64,000 nucleotides of DNA from assembly GCA_037975125.1 (NCBI GenBank), contig CM075857.1:41594436-41658435 (forward strand), read 5' to 3'. Below are positions 14,601 to 29,600 of this stretch, in pieces (positions within the stretch are counted from its first letter, which is position 1; each line of letters begins with the position of its first letter). Under the pieces are notes generated by a model. That model searched no databases. It was not told the origin of the DNA and was given only the letters and a program-made list of their open reading frames with translations. The translations under genes were made by a program, and so were the position numbers. The DNA comes from Latrodectus hesperus. Its lineage: Eukaryota; Arthropoda; Arachnida; Araneae; Theridiidae.

Positions 14601-17600
14601 CAGCTATCTGAGTTTTCTTTATCAACTGATACATTTTCTTTCTATAAGATTGGCAATTAAGTAATTGCGGAATTCACTCATAGATGGCTTCAGTTGAAAT
14701 TTTAGGTTTGTGAACATAGTACAAATGTAAAACACATTTTGTTATTTAATAGTTGGCAATTTAGCTGACAATCAGTAAAAAAAGATTTTTGATCGGTTGC
14801 GTAGTTTTGGTTTGACGTTCATTGAAAATCAAGAGGAACATTTTCATCATATTTTGCTTTCTATTTCCACAAAGGCAAAAACACATCGTAAGCTCATAAA
14901 AAATTATGTGCTGTTTATGGTGACAAAGCCTTAAAAGAACGGCAATGTCAAAATTGGTTTGCAAATTTCGTTCTGGTGATTTTTCACTCTAAGACGAAAA
15001 ACGCTCTGATCGTCTAGTTGAAGTTGATGATGACCTAATCAAAGCAATAATCGATTCGGATCGTTACAGTACAATACGTGAGATTGCAGAGAAGCTTCAT
15101 GTATCACATATATGCCTTGAAAATCACTTAAAACACTTTGGCTATTATAAAAACTCGATACATGGGTTCCTCACGAACTGAAAGAAACGAACATTTAACG
15201 CAAAGCATTAACAGCTGCGATTTGCTAAAGAAACGTAATGAAAATGATCCATTTTTAAAATGACTAATAACTGTCGATGAAAAATGGGTCGTTTAAAACA
15301 ATATCAAGCGGAAAAGATCGTGGAGAAGGCCAGGCGAACCAATTCAAACAACATCAAAAGCTGACATTCATCAAAAGAAGGTTTTCTTATCAGTTTGGTG
15401 GGATTACAAAGGAATTGTCTACTTTGAACTCTTACCACCCAACCGAACGATCAATACTGATGCCTACATTGAATAACTAATGAAATTAAACAATGCAGTT
15501 GAAGAAAAGCGGCCCGAATTGACAAATCGAAAAGGTGTTGTATATCATCATGACAATCAAAGGATACACACATGTTTGGTCACTCGGCAAAAGTTATTGG
15601 AGCTTAAGTGGGATGTTTAGCCACGCCCATCACATGTCCTGACCTTGCACTATTTGATTATTTTTTCTTTCGATCTTTACAAAACTCCTTAAATGGCAAA
15701 AATTTCAATAATAATGATGATGTCAAATCGTACCTGATTGTTTTTTGCTAATAAAAACCAGAAGTTTTATGAACGTGGGATTATGATGCTGCCTGAAAGA
15801 TGGAAAAAGATCATTGATCAAAATGGGCAATACATTACAGAATAAAGTTATTCAGTTGCATGAAGAAATTGTCTTTGATTTTCTAAAAAAATCTGCAATT
15901 ACTTAGTTGCCAACCAAATAGAATCAAACACATCTAATTGATAAAAATTTGTGGGACACATTTTATAAGGAAAGAAATTATATTAAGATTTTAAACATAC
16001 TTTTGGTTTACTAGTAGCATTTTTATTTTTAGCCTGAAATAAAATAAGGAAACTATTACAAATAAAGCTAACAGAAATAATAACAAAACAAAAGATTAAG
16101 TTCATAATTTAGAAACATTAGCTAGCAGAGTACAAAACAAATATAAATAACTTACTTCATTACAATTATTCTTAATTTTTTTCTTGAGCTATAAAGAAAA
16201 AAAAATTCCTTCAAGTAGTGATTTTAATATATATGTATATCATTATACATACATACACCAAACTATATCATAAATTTAAGTAAAGACCAGGTAACGATTT
16301 AAAAATAACATCAAATTGTGGCTCTAAGGATATTAAATATTATTACATACATTAAGGATCATCAACTTACAATATATGAATTGCAAAAAAGACACAACTT
16401 TCAGAATACCATGAAATAAAAAAAAATTAAGATTTAAAAATGTTAATATTATAATATAAAATTTACTTTGACATTCTTACAGTTACTCAGATACTGACTT
16501 TTTGGGACCAGAAGAAATTTTACAAAATCTAAGCAATTCACTAAAATTTATACAGCCGAATACATTCCTTGAATATTAAAATAAAAAAGGGGAGTTCATC
16601 GTTAAAATATATTGTTAATTAAAACTACTATTAAAACAAGATTTAATGGTCTTTTGAATCTGACAACTAATATACTCAGTTTTTTAGAAATGCTCCATAT
16701 CTATTAAATTGGTATCAATTATTATTAAAATATGCAATTAGTACAGTAAATTTGATTCTATATTTCCAAAACGTTTTTAGCTTGTATCCCAGATAATCGT
16801 TTATTTATCATGAAATTCAATACATTTAACAAATCTAAGTATTGATATTTGAGTGAAAATTTTAAAGTCGAATATCTAAAAGAGTTGGACAAAAACATAC
16901 ATTGCTATTTTCAGATTTTAGTTCTGCATTTTCTTTTTCTGCAACAGACTTCAAATTCATAGATTCTGTAACTTCAATTTCATGCTGCTGTTTGAGTGCA
17001 AACATCTAATATAATAATTTTTATAAGAAAAGATTGGAAATTGACAACTAATTAAACAATATAATCACACAAGACTGGTAAATCAGACATATATAATAAT
17101 AATAATAATAATAGAATTTTTTAAGCAACTTTGATTAACTTATATACAAATAAAATTTAAATATTAAGATCCTTCTCAAATTAAACTCAAATTGATGATT
17201 ATAATGAATGATAAATTGATTTTCATTGAAATTAAGATCAGTTAATGAGTTGAACATGTTTGTAATAATGGTTACTTTTTAATGCTTATGGAAATTTTTA
17301 TTTATAAGAATGAAAAAACTTACTGAATGATTTTATTATATATATATATGTGTGTGTGTGTGAAATAGACAGTTTCTAAACCATTTTTCTAATAGCTTTA
17401 GAAAAATTTAAAAATACTTTGTGTTAATCAGTATCTTTTTCTACTATATCAAAAACTAAGAGAAGGTATACAATGTTAATAATTTAAAGAATGAATTTGT
17501 CTACAATTATATATATGGGCTATTAATAAAGAATCTTCAAATTTCAAAATACAAGCATCATCATTAATATATATTTATTTTTTACAATTTTGAAACAATT

Positions 17601-20600
17601 TTTTTCATAAAATTTGAATAAATAATTGTAACCAAAAGTTTAGATTCAAAATGGAGTAAATATTAATGTAAATACGATGAAAAAGGTCTCATCAATTGTG
17701 CTATTATTTGAGATGTCTATATATGAAGCTTTTAAAATACATTTTTAAAAACATTCTATTCATATTTAAAAATTAAATTGCAGAAAAAATTTTGGGAAAA
17801 AAAGCATAATGAATATTACTTGTTTGGTATGCTCAGATTTTAAATTCTTCATATCTTTCTGAATGTCCAGTAAAGCTGTATAAGAAAGAAATCAAAATAC
17901 ATAAATTGAGATCAATTGTATAACATGAACAATGTGAAAACCAGAAATTAAAAATTAACATTTAAAAACGAACAAGGTATCACAGAAGCCAACCAGACAA
18001 AAATAACAGAAGATATTTACCGATACTTAAAGAACACAAATACATTAAAATAGAATAATGAAACAATGCACATACTTAAATGTACCTAACAGTTTTCTTT
18101 TTAATTTTCTGGTTATACTTTGATACAAAGTATTACAATAACACATTCAAATGAAAATGTAATTCTAAATGGTAGAATATTTTTAACCAAATTACAAATA
18201 GAATACTCAAATAATATACAAAGAATTAGTGACTTATAAATTATACTATATTAAAAATACAAAAAATAAACTACTGAATACGATTTTTATTTCTCAGGAA
18301 AGAAATTTTTAATGTTGATTAAATTAAAATTTAATCAACATTAAAAAGTAGCAAAAATAAAAATTATGCAAAGTAGCATGTTTGACAATCGCACAATGTT
18401 TATTAAAATTTTTTTGACAAAACTTATCAATTCTCTCTATAAGTTTAAAAATTGTCAAAAACTGATATTACAATTTTAATTCCAGAAATAAGAAATTATC
18501 CAAACCTCCTTCTAAATCAGATATGTTTGCTTCTTTATCTCGTATCTGTCGTTCCCTATCAGCTATTTCTTTCTTTTTTTCTGCTAATTCACATTGCAGT
18601 AATTTTATTTTCTCAGAAGCTTTTAATTCATTCATTTCCAGTAATTTAATCAAATCACCTAAAATAAATTAAGCAATATTAAACATCCAAATTATAAGGA
18701 ATAAGAATTAATTCTCATAACAGAAGCTGGAAAACTGAAAGAAAATTATCAGTTACATAACCTCATACATATTTTAAGTTGTAATTGAAGTTACACTTTT
18801 ATTTATATGGGATAATTTGATAAATTCTAAAAAATTTGGAAAATAATATATGTAATATTTGAATATAAACAAGCATCATAAAAACATTAATATGAAAAAA
18901 TCAATAACAAAAAATTATTATTTATAGCATAATAAATTTTACAATAACAAATAATAATAAAGGTAACTTATTTATAACACTTTATGATTAAAACTGATTT
19001 TGTCATAACTATTTTACCACCTCTACATTAGAAAACATTTAATCGAGAAAGTCAAAATACATAGGCATTTCTCCAAAGAAATATTAAAAAATAGAAACAA
19101 AATTAACATACCATTTTTATTTATTCGCTTTGCAGTGCTGTCAGCAATAAGTTGTTTTACATCCTTTAAATCATTGATCCTATTAGTTGCAGCAACTGAA
19201 AAAAAATATTACAAATAAAAAATAATTCGTCAAAAAATATGTCCTTTAGTTTTGCAATGCAACTGCATTCAAGTTTTCATTATCTCTCTCATTTTAATAT
19301 TTCTTTTAGGAGCAAGAAAGACCAATTCATAAATCTTAAAGGAAGTTTGAAAAATCAAAATTTAATAACTTTTTCCAAGTTTTATTCTTTAAATAAACTG
19401 ATGTGCTTAAATGTTCTATATCTTTTTAACTAGAAAAGTTTTTCTATTTAATTTACTTTCATTGCCAAGGAAAGTAATGTTTTATAATGAATATAATGTT
19501 ATTCATAGTATAATTACATTTGTAAGAAATAGCTGAAAAAATTTAACTCATAACACTAATGCATGAAGGATATACTATACTATTACATGTAGATATGAAA
19601 ATGCGTTAACTTTGTTCATAATAAAATTTCTAGAATCCAGCTTTTAATTTTTTATTTGTACAACAAAGTACATTTTTGGCATTTCATTTATACAGGCATG
19701 TAATACCAAAAAAGTACTAAATCATACTAAAACTAGTTATATATTTGTTTTCTTAAAATATTTCATTTGTATCCTTTACAGTATATATATACAAACATTG
19801 TCCATTAAGAATACAGGTAAAGGACTAGTTGAAAATACAATAATGCGAATACAAAGAATTTCAGATTTAGAAAAAATGAAAATAAACAACTCTCAATTCA
19901 AAAACATGAATAAAAGAGATTAAGAATTCCAAACCAGCAATTTCTCCCCTTAAGTTTAAGAACAGAAACAGTCTTGAAACATCCAGGATTTGAGATTTAA
20001 CCTAGAGATGAACTCTTGGACTACTCACAAGAGCCAATTTATAATAAATCTGTTGCAACTAATATCATATTTAGGTACACATGCAAATACAAGATTAAAA
20101 AAAATCTTTTATTTCCAAAAGGTATACGAGAAACTGGAAAAGAACACTTAAAATTATTAATTTATAAAATCTAATTAATAAAAGCTTTACATTATATACT
20201 GTTAGAGATTACACATTAGTTAGAAATAAAAAGCTCAGGAAATGAGAGAGCTATACGTCAAATGGCTGCTCTTTTACAAACTTCATAGGTAAACTTGTAT
20301 AATAAATTTTAGTGAAAAATAAAGCAATACCACTGCAATAAGAACTTGCATATTTTAGAATTTAAATAATTACCTAAATAAAACTTTCATTTATCTTATT
20401 TAAATAACAACAAGCTTCAAACAAATTCATGAGTTTAAGTAAAAGTTTTTTTTTAATCAATTTTAAAATGAATTACTTAGATTAGAAATAACTTAAAAAA
20501 ATACTTTAATACTAAATGTGTATTTTTCATAAAATGCTGAATTTAAAATCGTATGAACAAGATATTTTTTTAAAACCAGCTTATTCATAAATTTAAACAT

Positions 20601-23600
20601 ATACTCACAGAGTTGTTCATTCAGAGATTTAACTTCATTCTCTAAATCTGAAATACCATTTTTCAGTTTCAAATTTTCTTCTTTTGAGAAGACATTTCAA
20701 CTTCCATATTCAAAACATTATTTTGAAGATTTTTCACTGTAAGCTCTGATTTCTCGAAATTGTTTTCTATTTCTTTCAATTGCTCTTTCAAATAAACTTC
20801 ATCTGAAAATTTAAATTGCATTAAATTTGTAAATACATGTATATTTTATTATAAACAACTACATAAAAATGTTTCAACACAAGTATTGAAACATTTTATT
20901 ACTATTATTATGTCAGTTGAAATATAGTTAGTTAAATTAAAATATTGAATCAATTTGTGGGAGAGTGTTTAAAACCAGGACAACAGTGAAGACTTATATT
21001 TTTAAAGTAGCTTTTAATCTAAATGAAATTTTGCCACATTATAATAATAAACTTCATTTTCTTAATTTTTAAAATGACGAAGATATCACACATTCAGCAA
21101 CTCTTATTAAATTTTCAGAATTTTTTAAATATTTCAATTAAAATCTTATATCTATATTCGACTTTTTACATCACAGTCTTATTATCTTTATGTAAATGAT
21201 TTTAAAGTTTAAACCTAAATATTTTAGCTTTCCAAATTTGAGAAGTAACATATTTGTAGCTGAGGGCATTACATAAAAGTTCTGATAGAAACTTTTCCTA
21301 AATAGTTTTATAATAAACATTATCGTTGTGAATTAAGAATGAAAAGGTTAAAAATAAAAATAATTTATATTACACAATTCAAAGTGAAAATGTTCAAATG
21401 TTTTGGAGAGAGTAGAGAATGTTCTATACTAAAAAATAGCCCAGAAAATTATAAGAAATTTGAAAGTTTAATGCATAGTAATACAAAGCTCTTTTAAAAA
21501 ATTGCATGCCGATACAAAAATTTAAAGATTTTTGGAAATTTTTAACTGGCTCTAAATTTGAAAGAAAGAAAAAAAACATATATAATGAATAAAATCTTGA
21601 TAGTTTACCCTGGTCTTTAGATGACAATTCATTGTACTTCTCTTCAAAAAATTTCTTCTCTTCTTCCAGTTTTTTTAATGCATTTTCATAAGAAGAGCAT
21701 TCTGCTTGCACTTTTTTTAGGGATGAATCCAATTCTTTCAGTGTATTTGTAGCATTTAAAAGCTTGTGCTTGAGGTTATTAGATTCTGATGTAACAGTAT
21801 CTGAAGAGACAAGTTTATAATGACAAATCATACTTTTGGTGAAAAGAAAAAAATAACATTTTGTAATAAAGTTAATGTTTTCTTGCAAAATACTTTGATT
21901 TTTTAATAACTATTTTCACACAAAATTTATAAACTCTAATAAACTAACCGAGCTTATCAGACAAATCAGTACATTTTTCATTTAAGCTATGATTAACTTC
22001 CTTCAATTTTGATAATTCTTCTTCATGGAATGAGTTTAATGATTGCAATCTGGAAATTTCTGTATTCTTTTCCTCTAATACTTTGGTTGCCTCCTTGCAC
22101 TCAGAGCTTTGCTTGTCCATATTTTCTGTTATGAAAATGAGAAAGAATACTTGACATATCAGCAAAATAAGTTATTATAGTGGCAAAAAGCTATAAAATA
22201 ACATTAATTTAAAATCTAATTTTGCATAGGTTTTGCAATATTTGATAAATTATTTTTCCATAAATAAAATAAAATATAAATATGTCATCCAAACAAACAA
22301 AAAAAGGCAATATTTTTAGGATATATGAATATAAGATAATGTATAAACACATCCTAGTTCCTGTCATAGAAACATTTTGAGGTATCTACACATTTGACTA
22401 CTTTAAAAACATTGTATACAATATTTAAGCATACAATGTCTTTAAAATAGTAAAAATTGGAGGGGGGGAATAGCGTAATAGCATTAAATACAGAGGGTAT
22501 TAACACATTTTTAGAACGATTTCAATTAAGATTTTTAAAAAGTAAATGTTTTAGAACAAAAATGTTATTCAACAGCTTATTATTTGAAATGAGAAATACC
22601 ATCTGCTACTTTTAAATTTATTCTTCTTTCAAAATGTTGCATGTAAACAAGCTGTAGATTGAAGGATATGTTTTTGCGCTTTCCGAAGAGAAATTTTCTT
22701 ATTCCAGGATCCAAAAATGTTATGAAATACATGGTATTAAAATTTCTAAGTGCAAAATAAGCAACATTATTAATCACAAAATTATAAGGACAGTTAAAAC
22801 CGTCAATCATTATTTCTACATGGAAAAAAGACTACAAACGAATATCCGAAAAAAGTACATACTGTTTCAAACGTTTCTGAAGTGAAATCCCTGGTAACAA
22901 GAGAAAATCCGCCAACACAAAAATCAATTGCAAACTCTTAAGATACATCTGTACCAACAATAAATAAAATAATAAATCAAGATTTACAACTTAAAAAAGC
23001 TAAAAAACATAATGTTCACCAGCTTTTGCCAAGGCATGTGGCTCGACGCAAAACATTTTGTAGAATCCTGTATGAAAACCATTTAGCAGGAGATAAATGG
23101 AAATACATTATAACCCTTGATGAAATATAGGTTTACCTAAATGACTGTAATAAAAAAGGTCTATTTACTATAGAAAACGAGGAGAAAAAGTCTATAAACC
23201 TGGTTTTGTCAATAAAAAGAAATTTTCAGTAAGGGGCTTATGATAGCCGCAGGCTTTTTCTACAATGGGAAATTAAAAATAAAAAGAGTAGAAAAAAATG
23301 TTAAAATCAACTCATCATACTATCAGGAGAAAATTTTATGTCCAATATTTACAGAAGAAATTCCACTTTTTTATCCCAAAGACTTTCAAAGAGTGAAACT
23401 TCATCAAGACAAAGCTACCGGTCATACTTCGAAAACTACCACTCCATTCCTTGAAAAAATGAAGACTAATACAGGTATTGCTTATATACCTTTACGACAC
23501 ATTCTTGCAAAGTCCCTTGATGTGTCACCTATGGACTATTGTGCCTTTGGTCTGTTAAAACGAGCTCTTTCTGAATGCAAACACTCCACGATAGATGAAC

Positions 23601-26600
23601 TTTGGAAAGTAGTGGAAGAGGAAAGGAAAGCAATATCCCTGGGAATTTTACGAAAAGCTCTTCTATCATGGAAATCACGATGCTAACTTATAGTCCAGAA
23701 AAAAGGCTATAAGATCGAACATTTAAAAAAAATAGTCTTTAAATTTTAAATATTAATTAAACGGCCCAGAAATAGTTCTAAAAATGTGTTAATATCCTCT
23801 GTATGTATATATTAAATAAGATCTTTCCTTGAGTTTTTGCCAGATCAAATTATTTATTTTTTAATAACATGTAAATTTACTTTAAGCAGCTATTAAAATT
23901 TTTTTATTGTGCCAAAGATTTTTTTAACAATTTTAAAAAATGCTATATTTTCTGTACCTCTATGAAATTGACAAAATCATATATATACTTTAGGATTGGG
24001 ATCCCATATGTCACTAAAGAATTAAAATGTATTTTTTAATAAAACAAATAATAAGCAAAATATTAAGATAAAATTTTGCTTTTTAAAAAAGAAATTATTA
24101 ATTTATAAAATAAAGCTTAAAATACAGTAAGGAACAAACCTGTTTCAATCTTCATTTTATGTAGGGATTCCTCAACTGAGTTTTTCTCTTTCTTAAGATT
24201 TGCAATTTCTTCTATCATAGATTCTAAAACAAACCAATATCTTATTGTGTAATTAAATTAATTTACTAGGATTTCATTCTACAATAGTATTTTAAGAATA
24301 AATACTAAAATATATTTGACAAAAGGGCCTTTTGCTTTAATTTTTCTTAAATAACAATTTTAAAAAATCAATTACATACCAGCATTGGTTTTAATTTCAT
24401 TAAGTTCTTTTACAGTAGAATTCTTTTCATTTTGAAGATTTACAATACTTTTCGCCGATTGCTCTGAAATAAAAATGAATTTTAGAGAATCCCCTCATTT
24501 TAATTGCAGAGCAAACTAAATCATTTTAAACAAAAAAATATAAAGCATATAAACAGTAAAGAAAAATCATGGTCAACTAAATGGGGGGTGTTACAGCTTC
24601 TTTTTATAGAAGCCTTACTACACTTTTGCAGTGTGTGACTTCACAAGAGAGAAGATGAGGAAGTTCTGTAGATTAAATGTAAAATTTGCACTGTGCTTTT
24701 GTGTTTTATTTATGATATTTACAGTTATGTTGATTGATTTTTTTAAAATTAAAACTAATTGAAAGAGAAAACAATTGCAGTGGTTTTCTTCTTCTTTTTA
24801 AAAACAAAAAAAAAAACATTTAAAAAGATTGTGATACACTCTACCTTCAGAAACATCCTTTTTTAAAATAAATTTTAATGAAACACATGTTTTTAATTTG
24901 AGGTATAAACCTAGGAATTTAAATTCAGCGTTAATGAAACGGGCGTTGTTGGACCATTTGATCCACTGACTTGGGGGAGGGGGAGTGGTGATAACTGCCT
25001 AATATGACTAAATATGCTTTTGACAAGCCTTATGGAATTAAATTTTCCTTGCAAGATTAATAATTTTGACAGTGAAAACTGAAGTCATAGGTAAAATGAT
25101 GGCTCTAAATAAATTCCATCACTGGGGCTGATATTTATTGCACAACTAATGAAACAAAATTGTCATCCCCAATGGAAAAATATACTACTGTATTCTAGAA
25201 ATTTTAGATGACCCCAGTAAAATTATTCTTTAGGAATGATCAGGTGAAAAATATAGTTATTCATAAACAAAAACAATACAGAAGTTTTAAAATCGATGTA
25301 AGAAAATTTATTTTTCCAAAAAGTTTCAAACTTTTTTGAAAAATATATTTTTTAAAATGTAAATCTAGCAAATTTTTGACTGCAACAACGTTTTGATAAA
25401 TTAAAGCCCAAAATTGGAATAGTTTGCTGTGTGAGAAAAATTAACTTCACATATGCATATTCAATACATGTTTTAATGTAATCATAAAACAAAAATGGTA
25501 GCAATTAATTTTTATACAATTTCACCAAAGAAACAGTTTAAGTTTGGATCTAAAAATAAAGACTTCAAAACCTAAAAATGTTATAAATGATGAGAAATAT
25601 ACTTAATTGTAATGCAAACGCAAAATATTACAAAAGTATAAATGAAAAATAAAAAAAAATTAGAAAATTCTGTTCATGCTACGTATTCAATTTACAAATT
25701 AATTCTTGACTGGAAGCATACATATTTTGAATATGGCAAGACTAACTTTTTGAAATAAAATGTATGGTTAAATGAATATTTAAAAATTTCAAAATACATT
25801 TAACTTACCATAATTTAATTGTAATTCATCATATTCTGATTTCTGTTGTTCAATTGTAGCTTTAGCTGCATCTAATTTCAAATTCATTTCTTGAATTTTT
25901 TCATTGCTTTTTTCTGAAATTGAGCAGCAAACATAAAACAAAAATATTTATTCTTGCATAGAACCATATTTTAACAACTATTTAAATTACATTAGAATTA
26001 AAAAAAAAAGTTTCCAGTATTACTCAGAACATCGACATAAAGCCGATTCTTAATTAACAACAAAATAAACTATATCTATAAGGGTAAGAAGTTTTCTACA
26101 TTAAATTTGAGGTAAGGAAACAAACTTGGTCTCCTGATTAGAGAATCGTCTAAAAAACATTATAATACAAACTGACAAAATTGAATTCATTTAAGAGTCT
26201 TAATGAAGCTGATACATATTACTCAATAAAAAAGGAAGTCATAATGAATACAAGAACAATAAATTTCAATTATCTGAAAGCAGTTTATCAGCAATGTCTA
26301 TCAACAATTCTTATTAGAGTATTTCAAAACAAAGAATTAAAGAAACAACTTTTTGAATTTTTTTAAAGAAAATCTATTAATAAATAATTTAATTATTTTA
26401 TTATTCCTCACGTGATAATGTTGGTTATTTGTTGATAATTATACAAATGCATATTTTTGTGTTAATTTGTGTACTTATTGCATAATTTTGAGGATCATCC
26501 ACAAAATTGCTTCACTTGCAGCTTTGAATAAAATAAAAAATTAGGAGTTTACAATATAGAATAAATTTATAATTAGTTATAAATTTACAGTACATCCAAT

Positions 26601-29600
26601 ATACTCTAGGAACATACAACTATATGAAAAAATTATACTTTACTTTTATGCTAATTGAATCGAAAATCATCAAAATTCGGGGGGAAAATGCAATTGTATT
26701 GTAAAATATTTTAGTACATTATAAAATTAACATAACAATATGAGAAATCAATTTAATTTTTTTAAACTTTGGAATAATTATATTCACAGTCTTGTCATAT
26801 GTCTAATATAAGCAGTATGATACTTTAAACATACTATGACATATTTTGGTATTCCCTCAAATTTTAAAGTTTATTCATATGAACAATCATTTTTTACAAT
26901 GTTTAGTTCAGGGATGGTGAGTTTGTTGGTTACTCATTTTTTTCGCATAAGGGCTTATTAAACTGAGAAGGGATTCTAAGACTAAACAAACATCAAAATC
27001 AAGATAAAATCAAATCCAAAAATTGTTGAACTTAAAGTTACTGTGTTAACCATTTTCCCCCAACTCTCAGCTGCAATTAATGAATCACCTTTCAGCTCAA
27101 TGTGACTAACTGTTACAGTGGATTAAAAAGAGTTAAGAACATATGTCTGAGATGGAAATAGGGCCCAAAAACAATTCCTCTATTATCTTAGCTCACTATT
27201 TAAGAATCAACTTTCCTGCTGTACAAAAAAAAAAAAAAAAAAAGAGAGAGAGAGAGAGAGAATTTGAGTAATACATTTAAATTAGTTAACTTATTTTTTC
27301 CTTCAACAGATAAACGTTAAGGAAACAAGTTTTATGCCATTGGAAAATATTTTATACAGGTCCATTCGCTCCTAAAGTATGGTTAATCTATAAAAATCTT
27401 GAAGTTAACTAATTATTTACACATTACAATATCATCCAAAAAATCAAAGGCATTATGAAATCAGTAATTAAGTTACATCACAAATACAGTATTAAATAAA
27501 TAGATCGACCAAATTAAGATTAAAAATTTCATTAATAAATTTGCTGAAACTGTTATAAAACAAAATCATCGGGGGTGGGATGGTCTGCATGATGTTGGTA
27601 TTAGGCAAGACTTGTTATATCAAGGTTGTATCCCAGAATAAAAAAAAATGAGTGCAATTTCGCTTCGTTAAATGATTGAAAAGCAATTAAATAGCTTTTC
27701 AATCATTAAACTTTTTATTTAATTAATGTAACTTGTAAATCTTTAGCCATACATACAGCTGAGTTTTTTTTAACACTGTTTATAAATTAATATTGTTACA
27801 TGAATGTTTTTGATTATTTATTGAATTTACATTTTATAAAGTATTAATATAGTTACAGAAACAATTTACTGTTTTAGTAAAACTGAACAGATTCATGAAA
27901 ATATTTCAAAAGCCAAAGAGATAAGAATTTTATAAAAGCTTAGAAAAATATTTCATAAATAAAATTATTATTATAGAATTATTTAATAAGAATAGATTAA
28001 TCTCATAGTTAATTTTAATTGAGTGATATTCCATTATGAATACAAAGGCTTAAATTTCAGAATAATAATTCCCAATTTTTATTACTTTATATTACAAATT
28101 GTGATGTAGCTTAATATCAATATTTGAATAGTTTTCTTAGCATTTATTAAACTAATTACTTAAGCAAAACCTAAGTATTTTATTAAATTAAAAATTAAGT
28201 AAAATAAAACAGTTTTAAAAATTTTCCATAATAAATTTGAAACATAATGAATTAATTTACCATTATCATAAAGGTAAATTCTTACATTTAATTGGATTTA
28301 AAAATAATAAATTAAGTAATGAATACTTTATTTCGTATTTCAATTTTTCGGTCTGATGATCAAAGGAAAAATAAATTTTTAAAATTGTTGGCTTTTACTT
28401 TGTTGTAAAATTCTTGTAGATAATTATCGCTCAATATAATACAAAATCTTTGATCATAATTTAAATACTGACTGTGAAAGAAAATGCTATCATATACAGT
28501 TTAAATTACAAAACAGATAAGGAAATTATTGTGTGAATGTTTCAATGATCCAATCACAAATAGAAGTAAATTAACACAGTAAATAGTTATTAAAAATATA
28601 AAAGTCACTTTATGTTTATAACACAAGATTAAATTTTCATTTTATGATTAAAATATATTTTTTGAGTTTCATTTATAATAAAAAAAAAATTCTTCCTTTT
28701 AAAATATCAATAAATAATTATTTCTCTGATCAAGAATTTCTGGATTCTTGCAGAATACAGAAATATAGATGATTTTCCTAACTAGTAAATAAATTAAACT
28801 TTTCCCTTCGTTGAATTTTTACAAGTTTAAAAATGAAGTATTATTTCTTAACTAACAAATTACAGATTGAAAAGAAATTAACATGAACAGTGAAACTGAA
28901 TACCTGAATGTTTCTACTATTTACTCTTAAAATTAATGTAAAAATATTACATTAATTTTTAATAGCTTCAAGCAATGCAATTTATGTAAAATATTACATA
29001 AATTGCTTAGGTCGAAACTATTAAAAATTATTATAATTAGGAAATTATTGGATTTTATAAATCCTTTTTATTAAATATTTCTGAAATTACTAATATACAT
29101 ATATTTGTGTCAAAAAAAACAATTAAACTTGTGGCACAACAGCCTATACGTGGGCTCAAGGCTAACAGTGCACATATCACTTTTCCTAATTAAGAGCCTT
29201 GGGGTGTGGAGCATAAGTAAGAGTTAGGTGGCCAGCCTAACACAAAACCCTGATGCTTAGTTCCCAAGCCTTCTTGGTACTCAGTTTATCAATCAAGTGA
29301 AGGGATGAAAGACTGAATCGACCTTGACCAGCCTGAGGATTGAAACTTAGACTTGTGTCTTGGGATTGTGAAGTAGCAATAAACCCCATACCTTTGTTTT
29401 TGTATTACCTTGAGCATTATTTTAAATTTAAATAATTAATCTTCGATTGAATCAATAAATAATATTAAATTATATAAGACTTTACTTTTTGTAAAAGTTA
29501 AAAAAGTAAAAGTTTTTAAATTCCAAACATTTTGTTTCAAAATTACTAATATAGAGAAATGTTAAAATAATTTTCAACTTAAATTCTCAACAATTTTTAT

